Notes: generated by a model not told the origin, from the letters alone. A stretch of DNA of 64,000 nucleotides from CAISIP01 sp038326025 (GCA_038326025.1 JBBQJP010000014.1:27631-91630), one strand, 5' to 3'. Shown: positions 43,048 to 52,812, counted from the stretch's first letter. Program-made: numbers and translations.

Positions 43048-44694
43048 TCAACCAGCGTCGGTCGCCAGTGCGCGGTGCTGCTGCTGGCGTGCGGCGAGTG
43101 CGCGCCTGGGGGCGACCGGCATGGACGCGCCCGCGGGCCAGACGGCACGCAGACTCTGTGGCCGTGCGCGTGCGCCACTTTGCTGGTAGTCCGCCAGCAA
43201 GACCTCGCGACACACGGCTGCATCGAGGCCGCACACCTTGTGCAGATAGTCGAAAAGGTGGTCGACCAGATCCTCCGGCGTGATGCCACTGGTCTGGCCG
43301 CCGCAGTCCCACAACCAGGCGCTGAAGTTCCAGAAAGCGACAAATGGCGAGTCGCCGTCGGGCGCCAACCCGGCAGTCCCAGCCTGCACCAAGACCTCAC
43401 GACCGCCGGTCGCCAGCAGCAGCGCCAGGCTGCGCCGGAAACGACCAGAGTTCGCCACCAGGTCCCAGTAGCGGGCCATCCGCACAAAAGCGTCCACGTC
43501 CTGCGTCGATACCACGGCCGTTTGGCGCACCGTGTAGGGTGGCAAAGACTCGTAGACCATGCCGTGCGCCTGCGTCAGGCGCCCGATCGGCGTACCGCGC
43601 AGGCGCTTGAGCACCCCGAGCTGGATTTCATGCGGACCCAGCGCAAACAGACGATCGAACCCCTGGGCAAAACTGTGCAGATCTTCCCCGGGCAGTCCAA
43701 AAATCAGATCGGCATGCAGGTGCGCTTGCGAATGCGCCACCAGCCAGCGCAGATTGGCCTCGGTGCGGTCATTGTCCTGACGCCGGGAAATCGTCTGCTG
43801 CACCACCGGATTGAAACTTTGTATGCCGACCTCGAACTGCAACACACCGGCCGGAAACAGCGCAATCATCTGCCGCAAGCGTTCGGGCAGATGGTCGGGG
43901 ATCACCTCGAAATGCACGAACAGGCCGCCCGGTCCCGCCTGTGGCAGCCGCTCCAGAAAAAACTGCAGGATGCGCACCGACGCGTCGATCTTCAGATTGA
44001 AGGTACGGTCGACAAACTTGAAGGTGCGCGCACCCCGTTTGAACAAGGTCTCGAGCTCGGCCAGCAGGCGATCCGGGTCGAAGGCCCAGGCCGTCTTGTC
44101 CAGCGAACTCAGGCAAAACGCGCACTTGAACGGGCAGCCCCGCGAGGCCTCGACATACAGCACCCTGTGTGCCAGGTCGTCATCGCTGTATTCCTGATAC
44201 GGCAGGGTCAGCGTGTCCAGGTCGGGTTGCTCGCCGGCGATGACTTTCATCAGAGGTTGCGGCCCGTGCAGCAACGCCTGGCACAACTTCGGGAAACTGA
44301 TATCGCCCCAGCCGGTGATGACATGGTCGGCCAGGCCCACGACTTCCTGCTCGTCCCACTCATGGCTGACCTCCGGGCCACCGAGCACGACCTTGAGTTG
44401 CGGGCGTTGCTGACGCAGCAGTCGCAACACGGCGACGGTTTGTGTCACGTTCCAGATGTAAACGCCAAAGCCGATGATCTGGCGTTTGTCCGGGATCGGT
44501 GGCCCAAGTTGCTCCAGCAGCGCCGACACGATCTGGACTGGCTCGCGCGAGATCGTGAACTCGCGCAACACCGTTACGTCGCGCAGCCCCCCCATATTGG
44601 CCAGCAGGTAGCGCAGGCCGAGTGATGCATGGATGTAGCGCGCGTTGAGCGTGCACAGGACCACGGATGGCGGCGAGGCAGGGGCGATGGACAT
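43048..44694 (-). CDS. B12-binding-domain radical SAM protein (DUF4080 type)
   Basis: About 548 residues. The N-terminal part (VVLCTLNARYIHASLGLRYL) is a cobalamin-binding-like domain; the radical SAM [4Fe-4S] motif is CPFKCAFC in the context EASRGCPFKCAFCLSSLDK, and HADLIFGLPGED follows. The C-terminal DUF4080 region includes RRALAARQQQ. The reaction is unknown. The ATG at 44694 is chosen; an alternative at 44715 would overlap the divergent alaX start. Neither has a clear ribosome site, so a leaderless or short-leader message is possible. Confidence 0.9.
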   Translation of the reverse strand: MSIAPASPPSVVLCTLNARYIHASLGLRYLLANMGGLRDVTVLREFTISREPVQIVSALLEQLGPPIPDKRQIIGFGVYIWNVTQTVAVLRLLRQQRPQLKVVLGGPEVSHEWDEQEVVGLADHVITGWGDISFPKLCQALLHGPQPLMKVIAGEQPDLDTLTLPYQEYSDDDLAHRVLYVEASRGCPFKCAFCLSSLDKTAWAFDPDRLLAELETLFKRGARTFKFVDRTFNLKIDASVRILQFFLERLPQAGPGGLFVHFEVIPDHLPERLRQMIALFPAGVLQFEVGIQSFNPVVQQTISRRQDNDRTEANLRWLVAHSQAHLHADLIFGLPGEDLHSFAQGFDRLFALGPHEIQLGVLKRLRGTPIGRLTQAHGMVYESLPPYTVRQTAVVSTQDVDAFVRMARYWDLVANSGRFRRSLALLLATGGREVLVQAGTAGLAPDGDSPFVAFWNFSAWLWDCGGQTSGITPEDLVDHLFDYLHKVCGLDAAVCREVLLADYQQSGARARPQSLRAVWPAGASMPVAPRRALAARQQQHRALATDAG

Positions 44695-44713
44695 GCCGGT
44701 ATTATTGGTCCAC

Positions 44714-45468
44714 ATGACGCATGAACTGTTTCGCGCCGACGCCTACCTTACCGAATGTGAGGCCACGGTCACCGCCACCGGGCCCCAGGGCATCGTGCTG
44801 GACCGCACTGTTTTTTACCCGATGGGGGGAGGCCAGGCCGGCGATGCCGGCATGTTGTGCTTTACCAGCGGCGCGCTGGCCGGCCAGGAACTTGCCATTG
44901 CCGATACGCGCAAGGGCAAGGACATGGAAGGACGATTCACCGGCGACATCTGCCATGTAACGGCGGCGCCCTTTGACGCCGCCGCGCCCTTGCCAGCAGT
45001 TGGCGACACATTGACCGCCCGCATCAACTGGCAGGACGCCATCGCCTGATGCGTTTTCACACCACCACCCACCTGCTGTGCCATCTGGTGCCGCAACTGG
45101 TCAATGGTTGCTCGATCACCCCGGACTATGCGCGGCTGGACTTCAACATGACCGACCCGCTGGACAAGGAGGTCCTTACCGCCGGCATCGCGCAACTGGT
45201 GGCCGCGGGCCACCCGGTGGGCATCGGTGCCATCAGCGACGCTGAACTCGACGCCAACCCGGCGCTGGTCAAGAGCATGAGCGTTCAGCCGCCACGTGGC
45301 AGCGGCAGCATCCGCACGGTGCGTATCGGGCAGGACGCGCTAATCGACCTGCAGCCCTGCGGCGGCACGCATGTGGCGAATACGGCAGAGATCGGCGCCG
45401 TAATCGTGACAAAAATCGAGAAAAAAAGCGCCTCGACGCGCCGTGTGGTGCTCGGATTCGCCGCGTGA
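44714..45468 (+). pseudogene. alaX: Alanyl-tRNA editing protein AlaX, split by a one-base frameshift
   Basis: AlaX trans-edits mischarged Ser/Gly-tRNA(Ala). The first frame runs 44714-45049 (MTHELFRADAYLTECEATVTA, FYPMGGGQAGDAG) and stops at TGA 45047-45049 after INWQDAIA. A second frame starts at the ATG at 45049 sharing one base with that stop (TGATG) and reads MRFHTTTHLLCHLV to TGA 45468, with the zinc ligands HTTTH and CGGTH. Inserting one base after CAG (near 45036) restores INWQ-RRHRL-MRFHTTTHLL, the expected family sequence. So one base is missing, or the protein is made as two halves by reinitiation. The split falls at the domain boundary: the editing core is intact in the second part. 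Confidence 0.85.
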
Positions 45469-45507
45469 CGCCGGTAGCGGCTCCGCCAGCAGCGGTCAAT
45501 CTCCGTC

Positions 45508-45846
45508 ATGCCCTATCCACCACATATGCATCCTGCGGGCGCTGACGACGCAAGCTTCTACCGCTGGGAAGGCAACACCTTGGTGGTCAATATCCTGGGC
45601 AAGCCCGCAGCGGCGCGCGACTTGATCGGCAAACCCAAGGGACCGCAACTCAAGGTCAGCGTGACGGCGTCACCGCGCAACGGCAAGGCCACCGATCACA
45701 TGCTGCGTTTTCTGGCGCCATTGTTCGGCGTTCCGGTATCGCAGATCACGGTGGTGTTTGGCCGCGAGAGCATCCACAAGCAATTGCGCATCCTGGCGCC
45801 GACGCGTCTGCCGCCTGTGTTTGGCGATATCGACCCCACACGCTGA
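45508..45846 (+). CDS. DUF167 (YggU-like) family protein
   Basis: 112 residues. The compact alpha/beta fold of the family is indicated by LVVNILGKPAAARD, LKVSVTASPRNGKATDHMLRFLAPLF and FGRESIHKQLRI. An N-terminal tail MPYPPHMHPAGADD precedes it. The function of the family is unknown. It lies downstream of the split alaX and upstream of the ScsB/DsbD-like gene. Confidence 0.9.
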   Translation: MPYPPHMHPAGADDASFYRWEGNTLVVNILGKPAAARDLIGKPKGPQLKVSVTASPRNGKATDHMLRFLAPLFGVPVSQITVVFGRESIHKQLRILAPTRLPPVFGDIDPTR

Positions 45847-45952
45847 CGGGCGCGCCCGAGAAGGCGACAATCAAACGAAGCCTGATCCGTAGGCCCATCC
45901 ATGGGGACTGCCAGCGGAACTTTGCCTCCCGCCGCCGCTCCCACAAGCCTTC

Positions 45953-48115
45953 ATGACCCGTCCATCTTCCATGCTCCGCCTGTTTGCCGCCCTGATTCTT
46001 GCCGCCACCGGCCTGTTCCCGCTGGCGACGTCCGCCCAGTTGAGCAGCAGCCCGAGTGCCGTGGTGACCACCGAGCAGGTGCGTGCCGAGTTGCTGGCGC
46101 ATGCGCCCGATGGCGCCGGTCCCGGCAGCACGGTCTGGGTCGGGCTGCAGATCCGGCACAAGCCCGAGTGGCACACCTACTGGAAAAACGCCGGCGACTC
46201 CGGCCTGCCGACGCAATTGCAGTGGACACTGCCGGCCGGCGTCAGCGCTGGCGAGATCCGCTGGCCGCTGCCGGAGAAGATCCGCATCGGCACGCTGGCC
46301 AATTACGGCTACGAGGGAACCGTGTTGTTGCCAGTGCAGCTGACCATCGGGCCCGAGTTCAAGCCCGGCCTGTTGTCCGATGCGATAGATGTGCAACTGG
46401 ACGCTGCCTGGCTGGTCTGCAAGACCGAATGTATTCCCGAAGAAGGCCGATTCGCGCTGAAAATCCCGGTGCGCAGCACGACCGCGGCCCATGGCGCGGC
46501 GTTTGATACAGCCTGGCGCAACGCGCCCACCGATCTGGCGAACGGCGCCGGCACGGTCAAGGTCGACGGTCAGAGCCTTGCGCTGTCGGTGCCGGGCCTG
46601 CCAACCGCCTGGCAAGGTCGCCAGCTGGCGTTTTTCCCGGAATCGCCCGAGGTCATCGAAACCGCTGCCAACTGGCAACAGGCATGGGATGGCGCGACCT
46701 GGACCGCGCGTATACCCCTGTCGCCGCAACGCAGCGGCAGCCCGACGGTGATGCCGGTGGTACTGGCGCTGGACGGACAAGGCCAGCGCATCACGTTGCC
46801 GGTCAGTGGCAGCTGGCCCCAGGGTGGCGGCGCTGCGGCGGAGTCGACCGCCTTGCGCGACGCGCTGGGCGCCCGGCCGGGCACTGGAGCACTGACCTTT
46901 GGCGCGCCGGCCGCATCCATCGGCTTCTGGGCCGCGCTGCTGGGCGCCTTGATCGGCGGGCTGATTCTGAACCTGATGCCCTGTGTACTGCCGATTCTGG
47001 CGATCAAGGTACTGGGTTTTGCGCGCCATGCCGACGACCGCAGCGCGCACCGCATCAACGGAATCGCCTACACCGCCGGTGTGCTGCTCAGCTTCCTGGC
47101 GCTGGGCCTGCTGATGTTGTCGCTGCGCAGCGCCGGCGAAAGTCTGGGCTGGGGCTTCCAGCTGCAGAACCCGGCCGTGGTCGCGACGCTGGCGTTGTTG
47201 TTCACGCTGATCGGCCTGAACCTGGCCGGTGTGTTCCATTTCTCGCAGATCGTGCCGTCCAGCCTGGCCGGATTCCAGCCGCGCCATCCGGTGGTCGACG
47301 CCTTCTTCACCGGTGTGCTGGCTGTCGCCATCGCGTCGCCCTGCACGGCGCCTTTCATGGGTGCGTCGCTGGGCCTGGCCGTCGCGCTGCCGCCGCTGCA
47401 GGCGCTGGCGGTGTTTGCGATGCTGGGCCTGGGCCTGGCGCTGCCGTATCTGGCGGCAAGCTTCATCCCCGCATTTGCACGCGCATTGCCGCGCCCCGGC
47501 GCGTGGATGGACACCTTGAAGAAGTTCATGGCGTTCCCGATGTTTGCCACCGTGGCCTGGTTGGTATGGGTGCTGGGGCAACAAAGCGGCATCGACGGTG
47601 CCGGCGCACTGCTCGTATTGTTGGTGGCGGTGGCCTTCGTGGCCTGGGCATTGGCGCTGGCCGGTCGGGCCCGCCTGATTGCAGGCGGTGTGTCGCTGGC
47701 GCTGTTGCTGGCACTGGGATGGGGTGTCGGGCCGGCGGTGACCACTCAGGCCGCGGCGACGCAGCGCTCGGGCGACGGCCTCTGGCAGGCCTGGGCGCCT
47801 GGCAAGGTTGAGCAGATCCTGGCCACCGGGCAACCGGTGTTCGTCGATTTCACCGCGGCCTGGTGTGTCACCTGTCAGTACAACAAACAGACCACGCTCA
47901 GCGACCCGCAGGTGCTGGCCGACATCACCGAGCGCAAGGTCAAGCTGTTGCGGGCCGACTGGACGCGCCGCGACCCGGCCATCACCGCCGCGCTGCAGCA
48001 ACTCGGCCGCAACGGGGTTCCGGTATATGTGCTGTACCAGGCCGGCCGCGCGCCGCTGGTGATGTCCGAGATCCTCAGCGTGCAGGATGTGCGCGCCGCA
48101 TTGGCAAGCCTGTAA
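45953..48115 (+). CDS. Thiol:disulfide interchange protein of the DsbD/ScsB type
   Basis: 720 residues. A signal peptide (about 1-27) is followed by a large periplasmic N-terminal domain (about 30-310). A membrane domain with eight helices carries LNLMPCVLPILAIK and a second cysteine segment SPCTAPFMG (about 340-600). A C-terminal thioredoxin-like domain has the active site AAWCVTCQ (near 640). It transfers electrons from cytoplasmic thioredoxin to periplasmic partners. The long N-terminal domain resembles ScsB more than E. coli DsbD. A redoxin follows 58 bp downstream as a probable partner. Confidence 0.93.
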   Translation: MTRPSSMLRLFAALILAATGLFPLATSAQLSSSPSAVVTTEQVRAELLAHAPDGAGPGSTVWVGLQIRHKPEWHTYWKNAGDSGLPTQLQWTLPAGVSAGEIRWPLPEKIRIGTLANYGYEGTVLLPVQLTIGPEFKPGLLSDAIDVQLDAAWLVCKTECIPEEGRFALKIPVRSTTAAHGAAFDTAWRNAPTDLANGAGTVKVDGQSLALSVPGLPTAWQGRQLAFFPESPEVIETAANWQQAWDGATWTARIPLSPQRSGSPTVMPVVLALDGQGQRITLPVSGSWPQGGGAAAESTALRDALGARPGTGALTFGAPAASIGFWAALLGALIGGLILNLMPCVLPILAIKVLGFARHADDRSAHRINGIAYTAGVLLSFLALGLLMLSLRSAGESLGWGFQLQNPAVVATLALLFTLIGLNLAGVFHFSQIVPSSLAGFQPRHPVVDAFFTGVLAVAIASPCTAPFMGASLGLAVALPPLQALAVFAMLGLGLALPYLAASFIPAFARALPRPGAWMDTLKKFMAFPMFATVAWLVWVLGQQSGIDGAGALLVLLVAVAFVAWALALAGRARLIAGGVSLALLLALGWGVGPAVTTQAAATQRSGDGLWQAWAPGKVEQILATGQPVFVDFTAAWCVTCQYNKQTTLSDPQVLADITERKVKLLRADWTRRDPAITAALQQLGRNGVPVYVLYQAGRAPLVMSEILSVQDVRAALASL

Positions 48116-48173
48116 CCGGACCGGCCACTGCGACTCTGGATTATTCTGACAGGATCAACCAGGAGAAATCACC

Positions 48174-48788
48174 ATGCAACGACGCTCCGTGATGGCCACT
48201 ATCGCCCTGCTATGCGGCCTGGCCGGTGCCCCTTTGCTTGCCGCGCCGTCGGTCGGGCAAGCCGCACCTGACTTCAGCCTGACCGACACCCACGGCAAAG
48301 CCGTGCGCCTGTCCGACTACCGCGGCAGCCATGTGGTGCTGGAATGGGTCAACCCCGGCTGCCCCTATGTGCGCAAGCACTACAACAGCGCCAACATGCA
48401 GGGCACACAAAAAGACGCAACGGCTCAGGGCGTGGTCTGGCTGGCCATCAACTCGACCGAAACCGCTAGCGCCGACTACCTGACACCGGCGCAGCTGGAC
48501 CGATGGATGCTGACCCAGAAGGCCTCCCCGACCCGCACCCTGATGGACGAAGATGGCACGGTCGGCAAGGCCTATGGCGCGCGCACCACGCCGCACATGT
48601 ACATCGTCGACCCCAAGGGCAAACTGATCTACGCCGGCGGCATCGACAGCGTGCCGTCATCGCGCATCGACGACATCAAAACCGCCGTCAACTATGTCAA
48701 GCAGGGTGTGCGCGAGGCGCTGGCGGGCCAGCCGCTGGCGTCGGCCACCACCCGGCCGTACGGCTGCTCGATCAAGTACAAGAACTGA
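48174..48788 (+). CDS. Periplasmic redoxin (thioredoxin/peroxiredoxin family)
   Basis: 204 residues with AGGAG before the ATG and a signal peptide (about 1-24, ending LLAAPS). The redoxin core is VGQAAPDFSLTDTHGKAVRLSDYRG with the active-site region NPGCPYVRKHY containing a single Cys, and TTPHMYIVDPKGKLIY later. A second Cys near the C-terminus (YGCSIKYKN) could be the resolving residue. It follows the ScsB/DsbD gene, which probably reduces it. Confidence 0.9.
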   Translation: MQRRSVMATIALLCGLAGAPLLAAPSVGQAAPDFSLTDTHGKAVRLSDYRGSHVVLEWVNPGCPYVRKHYNSANMQGTQKDATAQGVVWLAINSTETASADYLTPAQLDRWMLTQKASPTRTLMDEDGTVGKAYGARTTPHMYIVDPKGKLIYAGGIDSVPSSRIDDIKTAVNYVKQGVREALAGQPLASATTRPYGCSIKYKN

Positions 48789-48889
48789 CCGGTGCACCGC
48801 GTCGGTCTCGGCAAACCGGTTGCCCAACAGCACGCGAGCGCGTTATAGTGGTCTGCATCCGCCATAAAAACTGGTGACAGGGGGGCGAC

Positions 48890-49105
48890 ATGACGCATGA
48901 AAATGACGGCCAACACTCGCCAGCGGCCGGTTTGACGCAGGCGATACCGGCGACAGATTTCGTTGCGACGGTGATCGATGTCGAGGCACTGGAGTCGCGC
49001 GACAAACTCGACCCGCACTGGTGGGCGGAATCCGACAACGGCCGCTGCAGCGAAGACGCGGCCTTGTTTGCAGCTTCTCAATCGGCTCCACTGAGCGTGG
49101 TTTGA
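48890..49105 (+). CDS. Small protein of unknown function
   Basis: 71 residues with a good AGGGGGG-type site about 7 bp before the ATG. The sequence is acidic and polar, with DATDFVATVIDVEALESRDK-like content and an HWWAESDNGRCSED segment; no transmembrane or signal features are seen. I do not recognise a family. Codon use resembles neighbours. It sits between the redoxin and hemE. Confidence 0.5.
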   Translation: MTHENDGQHSPAAGLTQAIPATDFVATVIDVEALESRDKLDPHWWAESDNGRCSEDAALFAASQSAPLSVV

Positions 49106-49166
49106 TAGCCGCCGCCGCAGCGCCGGCGCACTGCCGGCGGGGTGGTCAAGCTGCGACAATAACCGG

Positions 49167-50306
49167 ATGACCCAGAACAGCTCCGGCACGCCTTTTGCCC
49201 CCCTGCAGAACACCACTTTCCTGCGCGCATGTTTGCGCCAGGCGACCGACTACACACCTATCTGGCTGATGCGCCAGGCCGGGCGTTATCTGCCCGAATA
49301 CCGGGCCACCCGTGCGCGCGCCGGCAGTTTCATGGGCCTGGCCACAAATACCGACTACGCCACCGAAGTCACGCTTCAACCGCTGGAGCGCTACCCGCTG
49401 GACGCGGCCATCCTGTTCAGCGACATCCTCACCGTACCCGACGCCATGGGACTGGGCCTGAGTTTTGCGCTGGGCGAGGGGCCCCGGTTCGCGCATCCGC
49501 TGCGGGACGAGGCGGCAGTCGCGGCCTTGCAGGTGCCCGACATGGACAAGTTGCGTTATGTCTTCGATGCCGTCACGTCGATCCGCCATGCGCTGGCCGG
49601 GCGGGTGCCCTTGATCGGATTTTCCGGCAGCCCCTGGACACTGGCCTGCTACATGGTCGAAGGCGCCGGTTCAAGCGACTATCGGCTGGTCAAGACCATG
49701 ATGTACGCGCGTCCGGACCTGATGCACCGGATTCTGGCCATCAACGCCGATGCGGTCGCCATCTACCTGAACGCGCAAATCGAGGCCGGCGCCCAGGCGG
49801 TGATGATCTTCGACAGTTGGGGTGGTGTGCTGGCCGATGGCGCATTTCAGGAGTTCAGTCTGGCCTATACCGCGCGGGTGCTGGCGCAACTCAAACGAAG
49901 CCAAGCGGGCGCGGTAATTCCGCGCATTGTTTTCACCAAGGGCGGTGGCTTGTGGCTGCCCGAAATGGGCGCACTCGACTGCGAGGTGCTGGGTCTCGAC
50001 TGGACCGTCAACCTGCAGCAGGCGCGACGCCTGGTGGGCGGTGTCGCAGGTGGCCCCGGCAAGGCCTTGCAGGGCAATATCGACCCGAACGTGCTGTTTG
50101 CCAATGCCGCGCAAATCCGGGCCGAGGTCGCCAAGGTTCTGGCCGGGTTCGGGCCGTCCCACAAGGCCCCTGCAAATGACCCGGATCAGGTCGGTCCGAC
50201 CCATATCTTCAACCTCGGCCATGGCATCAGCCAGCACACACCTCCTGAAAACGTAGCAACACTTGTCGAGGCAGTGCACGCTGCATCGCGACAGGCACGG
50301 CGATGA
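49167..50306 (+). CDS. hemE: Uroporphyrinogen decarboxylase
   Basis: 379 residues, standard for HemE with a short extension. The enzyme decarboxylates uroporphyrinogen III to coproporphyrinogen III in heme synthesis. Signatures are PIWLMRQAGRYLPEYRA (conserved Arg of the substrate pocket), AAILFSDILTVPDAMGLGL (catalytic Asp), IGFSGSPWTLACYMVEG, and HIFNLGHGI near the C-terminus. It has no signal peptide. The hemE-priA neighbourhood is common in betaproteobacteria. Confidence 0.98.
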   Translation: MTQNSSGTPFAPLQNTTFLRACLRQATDYTPIWLMRQAGRYLPEYRATRARAGSFMGLATNTDYATEVTLQPLERYPLDAAILFSDILTVPDAMGLGLSFALGEGPRFAHPLRDEAAVAALQVPDMDKLRYVFDAVTSIRHALAGRVPLIGFSGSPWTLACYMVEGAGSSDYRLVKTMMYARPDLMHRILAINADAVAIYLNAQIEAGAQAVMIFDSWGGVLADGAFQEFSLAYTARVLAQLKRSQAGAVIPRIVFTKGGGLWLPEMGALDCEVLGLDWTVNLQQARRLVGGVAGGPGKALQGNIDPNVLFANAAQIRAEVAKVLAGFGPSHKAPANDPDQVGPTHIFNLGHGISQHTPPENVATLVEAVHAASRQARR

Positions 50307-50657
50307 CCGGTTGGCCGCGCCAGGCCTACCACAGCTACACCGATCCAGGTTGGTGAACCCTGACTTATTCACAAAAATCTTGTTGCACTGCGCAAACCCA
50401 TGCCGCCCGGATTGCACTTTGCTACAAAACCAATAGCTCAGCTAAGTCGTTGATTCATATGAATATTGCGTCTTTGCTTTTTTGACGGGCAATCCAGCCA
50501 AAGCCTTTGTATTCAAGGCCTGGGCGCGAACGCGAGGTGGATATCAACAAAGTTATCCACAGAAAATCTGGATGACCATCAAAGACCTTATGGATCAAGC
50601 ACTTAAGCCACACTTCACAAGTTCACTTCAACAAACACCCCCAAACGACCCCGGACC
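50307..50657. other. 351-bp AT-richer region between hemE and priA with DnaA-box matches and palindrome
   Basis: No supported gene is present; a small open frame from 50482 lacks family features. Exact matches to TTATNCACA occur at 50365-50373 (TTATTCACA) and 50553-50561 (TTATCCACA). A 12-bp perfect palindrome ATTCATATGAAT lies at 50453-50464. It should contain the priA promoter. There is no dnaA or rpmH nearby. Confidence 0.55.
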
Positions 50658-52784
50658 ATGGCGCACCTGACTCCGGTTCTGATCCAGACCCCGGCCCACA
50701 GCCGTATCGGTACCGCACTGACCTATCAAAGTGAGCAGCCACTGGCTCCAGGCACTCTGGTGCGTGTACCGCTGGGTAAACGTGAGACGCTGGGCGTGGT
50801 GTGGGACGGCGACGCCCAAGGCGGGTTCGCAGATACAGGCAAGATCCGCGCCATCAGCGCCGCGCTGGACGAACTGCCGCCGCTGTCGGCCCATTGGCGT
50901 CGTCTGGTCGGATTTGCCGCGAATTATTACCAGCGCGCCGCCGGTGAGGTCGCACTGGCCGCGCTGCCGCCGTCGCTGCGAGACCTCAGTGCCCAGCAGT
51001 TGCAGCGCCGGCTGCGCAAGGTCGTGCCACCGACGCCACCTGCGGACAATACCTCGGGCACATCCGGTCCCGCGCTGAGCCCGGAGCAGCAGACGGTGAT
51101 GGCCCGGATCCGGCAGACGGACGGCTGTTTCCTGCTGTTCGGTGCCACCGGCAGCGGCAAGACCGAGGTCTACCTGCAATGTGTGCAGGAACTGCTGGCG
51201 CGCGACCCCGCGGCGCAGGCGCTGGTGATGGTGCCCGAGATCAACCTCACGCCCCAACTGCAGGAACGGTTTGGGCAGCGTTTCGGTCCGCTGTATGGCG
51301 ACGGCGCCGTGGTCTCGCTGCACAGCGGCATGACCCATCCACAACGCCTGCGCAGTTGGCTCGCGGCGCACCTGGGCACCGCGCGCATCGTGCTTGGCAC
51401 CCGTATGGCGGTGTTTGCATCCATGCCCACTTTGGCCTTGATCGTTGTCGACGAAGAGCACGACCCGAGCTACAAACAGCAGGAAGGCGCCCGGTATTCG
51501 GCGCGCGATCTGGCGGTCTACCGGGGCCACCTGGAAGGCGCCAAGGTGATTCTGGGCTCGGCCACGCCATCGCTGGAGAGCTGGCACCACAGCCGGCCCG
51601 CCCTGGAAGGCGGACGCTACAAACGCCTGGAGATGCCGAGCCGCATCGGCGAGCAGGCCCGGCTGCCACTGGTGCGCCGGGTCGACATGAATCACCAACC
51701 CCGGCGGGCCGTGATCGCCCCGCCGCTGCTCGAGGCGATACGCCAGCGCATCGCGGCCGGGGAGCAAAGCCTGGTATTCCTGAACCGGCGTGGTTATGCG
51801 CCGGTGCTCCAATGCAGCGCCTGCGACTGGCGCAGCGCTTGCCCGCATTGCAGCGCGTTTCGCGTATTCCACAAGATCGACCGCAGCCTGCGTTGCCACC
51901 ACTGCGGCTTTGCCGAGCCGGTGCCGCGCGGCTGCCCGGAATGTGGCAACCAGGACATTGCGCCGGTGGGACGCGGCACCGAGCGGCTGCAGGAGCATCT
52001 GGTGGAGTTACTCGCCGACATGCGCAGACCCGGATCGCAGACGCCGGACAATCCCGACGGCACGCCGGTGCATGTGGCGCGCATCGACGCCGACAGCACG
52101 CGCCACACCGGCAGCCTGCAGGCGCAGTTGGCCCAGGTGCATGCCGGCGAGGTCGACGTGCTGGTGGGTACACAAATGGTGGCCAAGGGCCATGATTTCC
52201 GGCGCATCACGCTGGTGGCAGCCGTCAATCCCGATAACGCGCTGTTCTCCAGCGACTTTCGCGCGCCCGAGCGGCTGTTCAGCCTGCTGATGCAGGCCGC
52301 AGGGCGCGCCGGGCGTGACGCGGCGATCAGTGGTCAGAGCGAGATGTGGATCCAGACCTTCCAGCCGGCGCACCCTTTGTTCGATGCACTCAAACGCCAC
52401 GACTATCCGGCCTTCGCCGGCGGACAACTGCAGGACCGCGAGAACGCGACATTGCCGCCGTTCTCGTTCCAGGCCCTGTTGCGCGCCGAGGCACGTACGC
52501 AGGAAGTGGCGCAGGGATTCCTGGCCAGCGCCAGCGCCGCAGCGTCCGCGCAACTGGCCGACCTGCCCGGGTTCGACCGTGTCAGCCTGTATCCGGCCGT
52601 GCCTATGCTGGTGCAACGGGTGGCGAATGTCGAACGCGCGCAGATGCTGGTGGAAAGCCCGTCACGCCTGGCGTTGCAGAACTTCCTGACGGCCTGGCAC
52701 GAGATACTGCACCAGACCCGTCAGGGCGATGCGGGCAAAGGCCTGCTGCGTTGGGCGGTAGATGTGGATCCGCTGGCGATATGA
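50658..52784 (+). CDS. priA: Primosomal replication restart helicase PriA
   Basis: 708 residues. The N-terminal 3'-OH-binding/winged-helix part is followed by Walker A GATGSGKTEV (about 155-165), the DEEH box in VVDEEHDPSYKQQEG, the zinc-binding cysteine cluster CSACDWRSACPHC and CHHCGFAEPVPRGCPEC (about 390-435), GTQMVAKGHDF and a motif VI-like QAAGRAGRD. It reloads the replisome at stalled forks. It lies directly after the region with DnaA-box matches. Confidence 0.97.
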   Translation: MAHLTPVLIQTPAHSRIGTALTYQSEQPLAPGTLVRVPLGKRETLGVVWDGDAQGGFADTGKIRAISAALDELPPLSAHWRRLVGFAANYYQRAAGEVALAALPPSLRDLSAQQLQRRLRKVVPPTPPADNTSGTSGPALSPEQQTVMARIRQTDGCFLLFGATGSGKTEVYLQCVQELLARDPAAQALVMVPEINLTPQLQERFGQRFGPLYGDGAVVSLHSGMTHPQRLRSWLAAHLGTARIVLGTRMAVFASMPTLALIVVDEEHDPSYKQQEGARYSARDLAVYRGHLEGAKVILGSATPSLESWHHSRPALEGGRYKRLEMPSRIGEQARLPLVRRVDMNHQPRRAVIAPPLLEAIRQRIAAGEQSLVFLNRRGYAPVLQCSACDWRSACPHCSAFRVFHKIDRSLRCHHCGFAEPVPRGCPECGNQDIAPVGRGTERLQEHLVELLADMRRPGSQTPDNPDGTPVHVARIDADSTRHTGSLQAQLAQVHAGEVDVLVGTQMVAKGHDFRRITLVAAVNPDNALFSSDFRAPERLFSLLMQAAGRAGRDAAISGQSEMWIQTFQPAHPLFDALKRHDYPAFAGGQLQDRENATLPPFSFQALLRAEARTQEVAQGFLASASAAASAQLADLPGFDRVSLYPAVPMLVQRVANVERAQMLVESPSRLALQNFLTAWHEILHQTRQGDAGKGLLRWAVDVDPLAI

Positions 52785-52812
52785 CGGCGTTCCTGTACAG
52801 CAAAGCACCACA

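Noticed and set aside
50307..50657. Chromosomal replication origin
   Set aside because: Only two DnaA boxes are present and dnaA, rpmH and parAB genes are absent.
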